Source of the DNA: Fluviicola sp.
GTDB taxonomy: Bacteria; Bacteroidota; Bacteroidia; Flavobacteriales_D; Crocinitomicaceae
Assembly: GCA_031260455.1 (NCBI GenBank)
Contig: JAIRJW010000059.1
Location: forward strand, 1-64,000
DNA length: 64,000 bases
Direction: 5' to 3'
In this document: positions 63,136-64,000 of the stretch, piece after piece
How positions within the stretch are numbered: the stretch's first letter is position 1
Layout of the letters: each line of letters opens with the position of its first letter
Notes under the pieces: model-generated
The model's input: the letters and a program-made list of their open reading frames with translations, nothing else
What the model was told of the DNA's origin: nothing
Database searches by the model: none
Program-made: the position numbers and the translations under genes

Positions 63136-64000
63136 ATGGCAGATGGAGAAAAGATAATCCAGATTAACATCGAAGATGAAATGAAATCGGCGTATATCGA
63201 TTATTCGATGTCGGTAATTGTATCCCGTGCGCTTCCTGACGTGCGTGACGGATTCAAACCAGTTCACCGCCGTGTATTATATGGTATGCAGGATCTGGGA
63301 GTTTATTCCAACCGTCCATACAAAAAGTCGGCTCGTATTGTTGGGGAGGTATTGGGTAAATATCACCCGCATGGAGATAGCTCCGTTTACGACACCATGG
63401 TGCGGATGGCACAAAATTGGTCTTTGCGTTACCCTTTGGTCGACGGGCAAGGAAACTTCGGATCGGTAGATGGCGACAGTCCTGCTGCAATGCGTTACAC
63501 CGAGGCGCGTCTTCGCAAGATCGCGGAAGAAATGCTGGATGATCTGGACAAAGAAACAGTAGATTTTGCCCCGAACTTTGATGACTCATTACAGGAACCA
63601 ACTGTTTTACCTTCCAAAATTCCGAACCTGCTGATAAACGGAGCAAGTGGTATTGCAGTTGGTATGGCAACCAATATGGCTCCTCACAACCTGGGAGAAG
63701 TGGTCGACAGCATCATTGCATACGTTGATAATAAAGATATCGGAGATGAAGAACTGTTACAGTATGTCAAAGCTCCGGATTTCCCTACAGGAGGTATTAT
63801 CTATGGTGTAGACGGTGCCCGCGAAGCATTGTTAACTGGTCGTGGACGAGTAATTATCCGTGGAAAAGCGGAAATCGAAGAATCCGGAGGCCGCGAACAG
63901 ATTATCATTACCGAGATTCCCTACCAGGTGAACAAAGCTGAAATGATCAAAAAAACGGCCGAACTGGTAAACGATAAGAAAATAGAGGGAATTTCCGATA
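63136..64000 (+). CDS. gyrA: DNA gyrase subunit A, partial
   Basis: The first 288 codons of gyrase A, running off the right edge. It cleaves and rejoins DNA through Tyr121 in [10 protein letters not shown]. The quinolone region reads [11 protein letters not shown], with Ser82 and Asp86 at the classic resistance positions, so it is the sensitive form. ATG 63136 is used; the upstream ATG at 63128 is out of frame and stops after nine codons. Confidence 0.97.
   Translation, partial: MADGEKIIQINIEDEMKSAYIDYSMSVIVSRALPDVRDGFKPVHRRVLYGMQDLGVYSNRPYKKSARIVGEVLGKYHPHGDSSVYDTMVRMAQNWSLRYPLVDGQGNFGSVDGDSPAAMRYTEARLRKIAEEMLDDLDKETVDFAPNFDDSLQEPTVLPSKIPNLLINGASGIAVGMATNMAPHNLGEVVDSIIAYVDNKDIGDEELLQYVKAPDFPTGGIIYGVDGAREALLTGRGRVIIRGKAEIEESGGREQIIITEIPYQVNKAEMIKKTAELVNDKKIEGISD

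Overview
The window looks like chromosomal DNA of a Bacteroidota bacterium, most likely Flavobacteriales and perhaps a Fluviicola-like Crocinitomicaceae. The family-level guess is inference. Evidence: repeated promoters of the form TTG/TTTG-N19-TAnnTTTG, almost no Shine-Dalgarno sequences, T9SS type A and B sorting domains, CCDC81-HU/SPOR, DUF4249 and SprB-repeat proteins, a fused 2-oxoacid dehydrogenase E1, and split transketolase. No rRNA, tRNA, CRISPR array, transposase or prophage was recognised.

Layout. 1-610: 5' part of a large secreted T9SS-like protein (minus strand). 1-12.5 kb: rpsA behind a leader with three hairpins, a membrane patatin, a PadR-PspC pair with a palindromic operator, the E1 fusion, a three-gene Cys/His-rich envelope cluster, a rod-shaped 6S-like RNA candidate and an endonuclease III without Fe-S cysteines. 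12.7-19.4 kb: outer-membrane protein, two transporters, ribD, a metallo-hydrolase and an HU-SPOR protein. 19.4-23.4 kb: an AT-rich accessory block with a GH16 glucanase, a peptidase S74 plus T9SS-sorted protein, and an ArnT-like glycosyltransferase. 23.4-27.9 kb: gapA and a large CUB/P-domain T9SS protein. 28.0-34.0 kb: a seven-gene run of both transketolase halves around a VWA protein, then ECF sigma factor, membrane partner, CpxP-like protein and aminotransferase. 34.4-41.0 kb: FUSC protein, bioD-bioA, pheT. 41.1-46.3 kb: TonB-dependent receptor with DUF4249 lipoprotein, then an O-/N-acyltransferase pair for amino-acid lipids. 46.4-49.2 kb: STAS-rnz and pyrR-pyrB. 49.2-52.2 kb: SUI1 factor, GDPD-like lipoprotein, barrel protein, a 46-residue Cys-rich protein and a SiaB-like kinase. 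52.3-64 kb: a giant SprB-repeat T9SS protein, YkgJ-like protein, a dihydrolipoyl-dehydrogenase homologue without its disulfide, folD, two unknowns, clpC and the start of gyrA.

Most of this is core metabolism, translation and envelope biology. The parts most worth following are the Cys/His-rich envelope cluster (9.7-11.6 kb), the structured RNA (11.63-11.87 kb), the Cys-rich mini-protein (51.4-51.5 kb), the mixed transketolase/sigma operon, and several genes whose -7 box sits so near the start codon that leaderless mRNAs are predicted.
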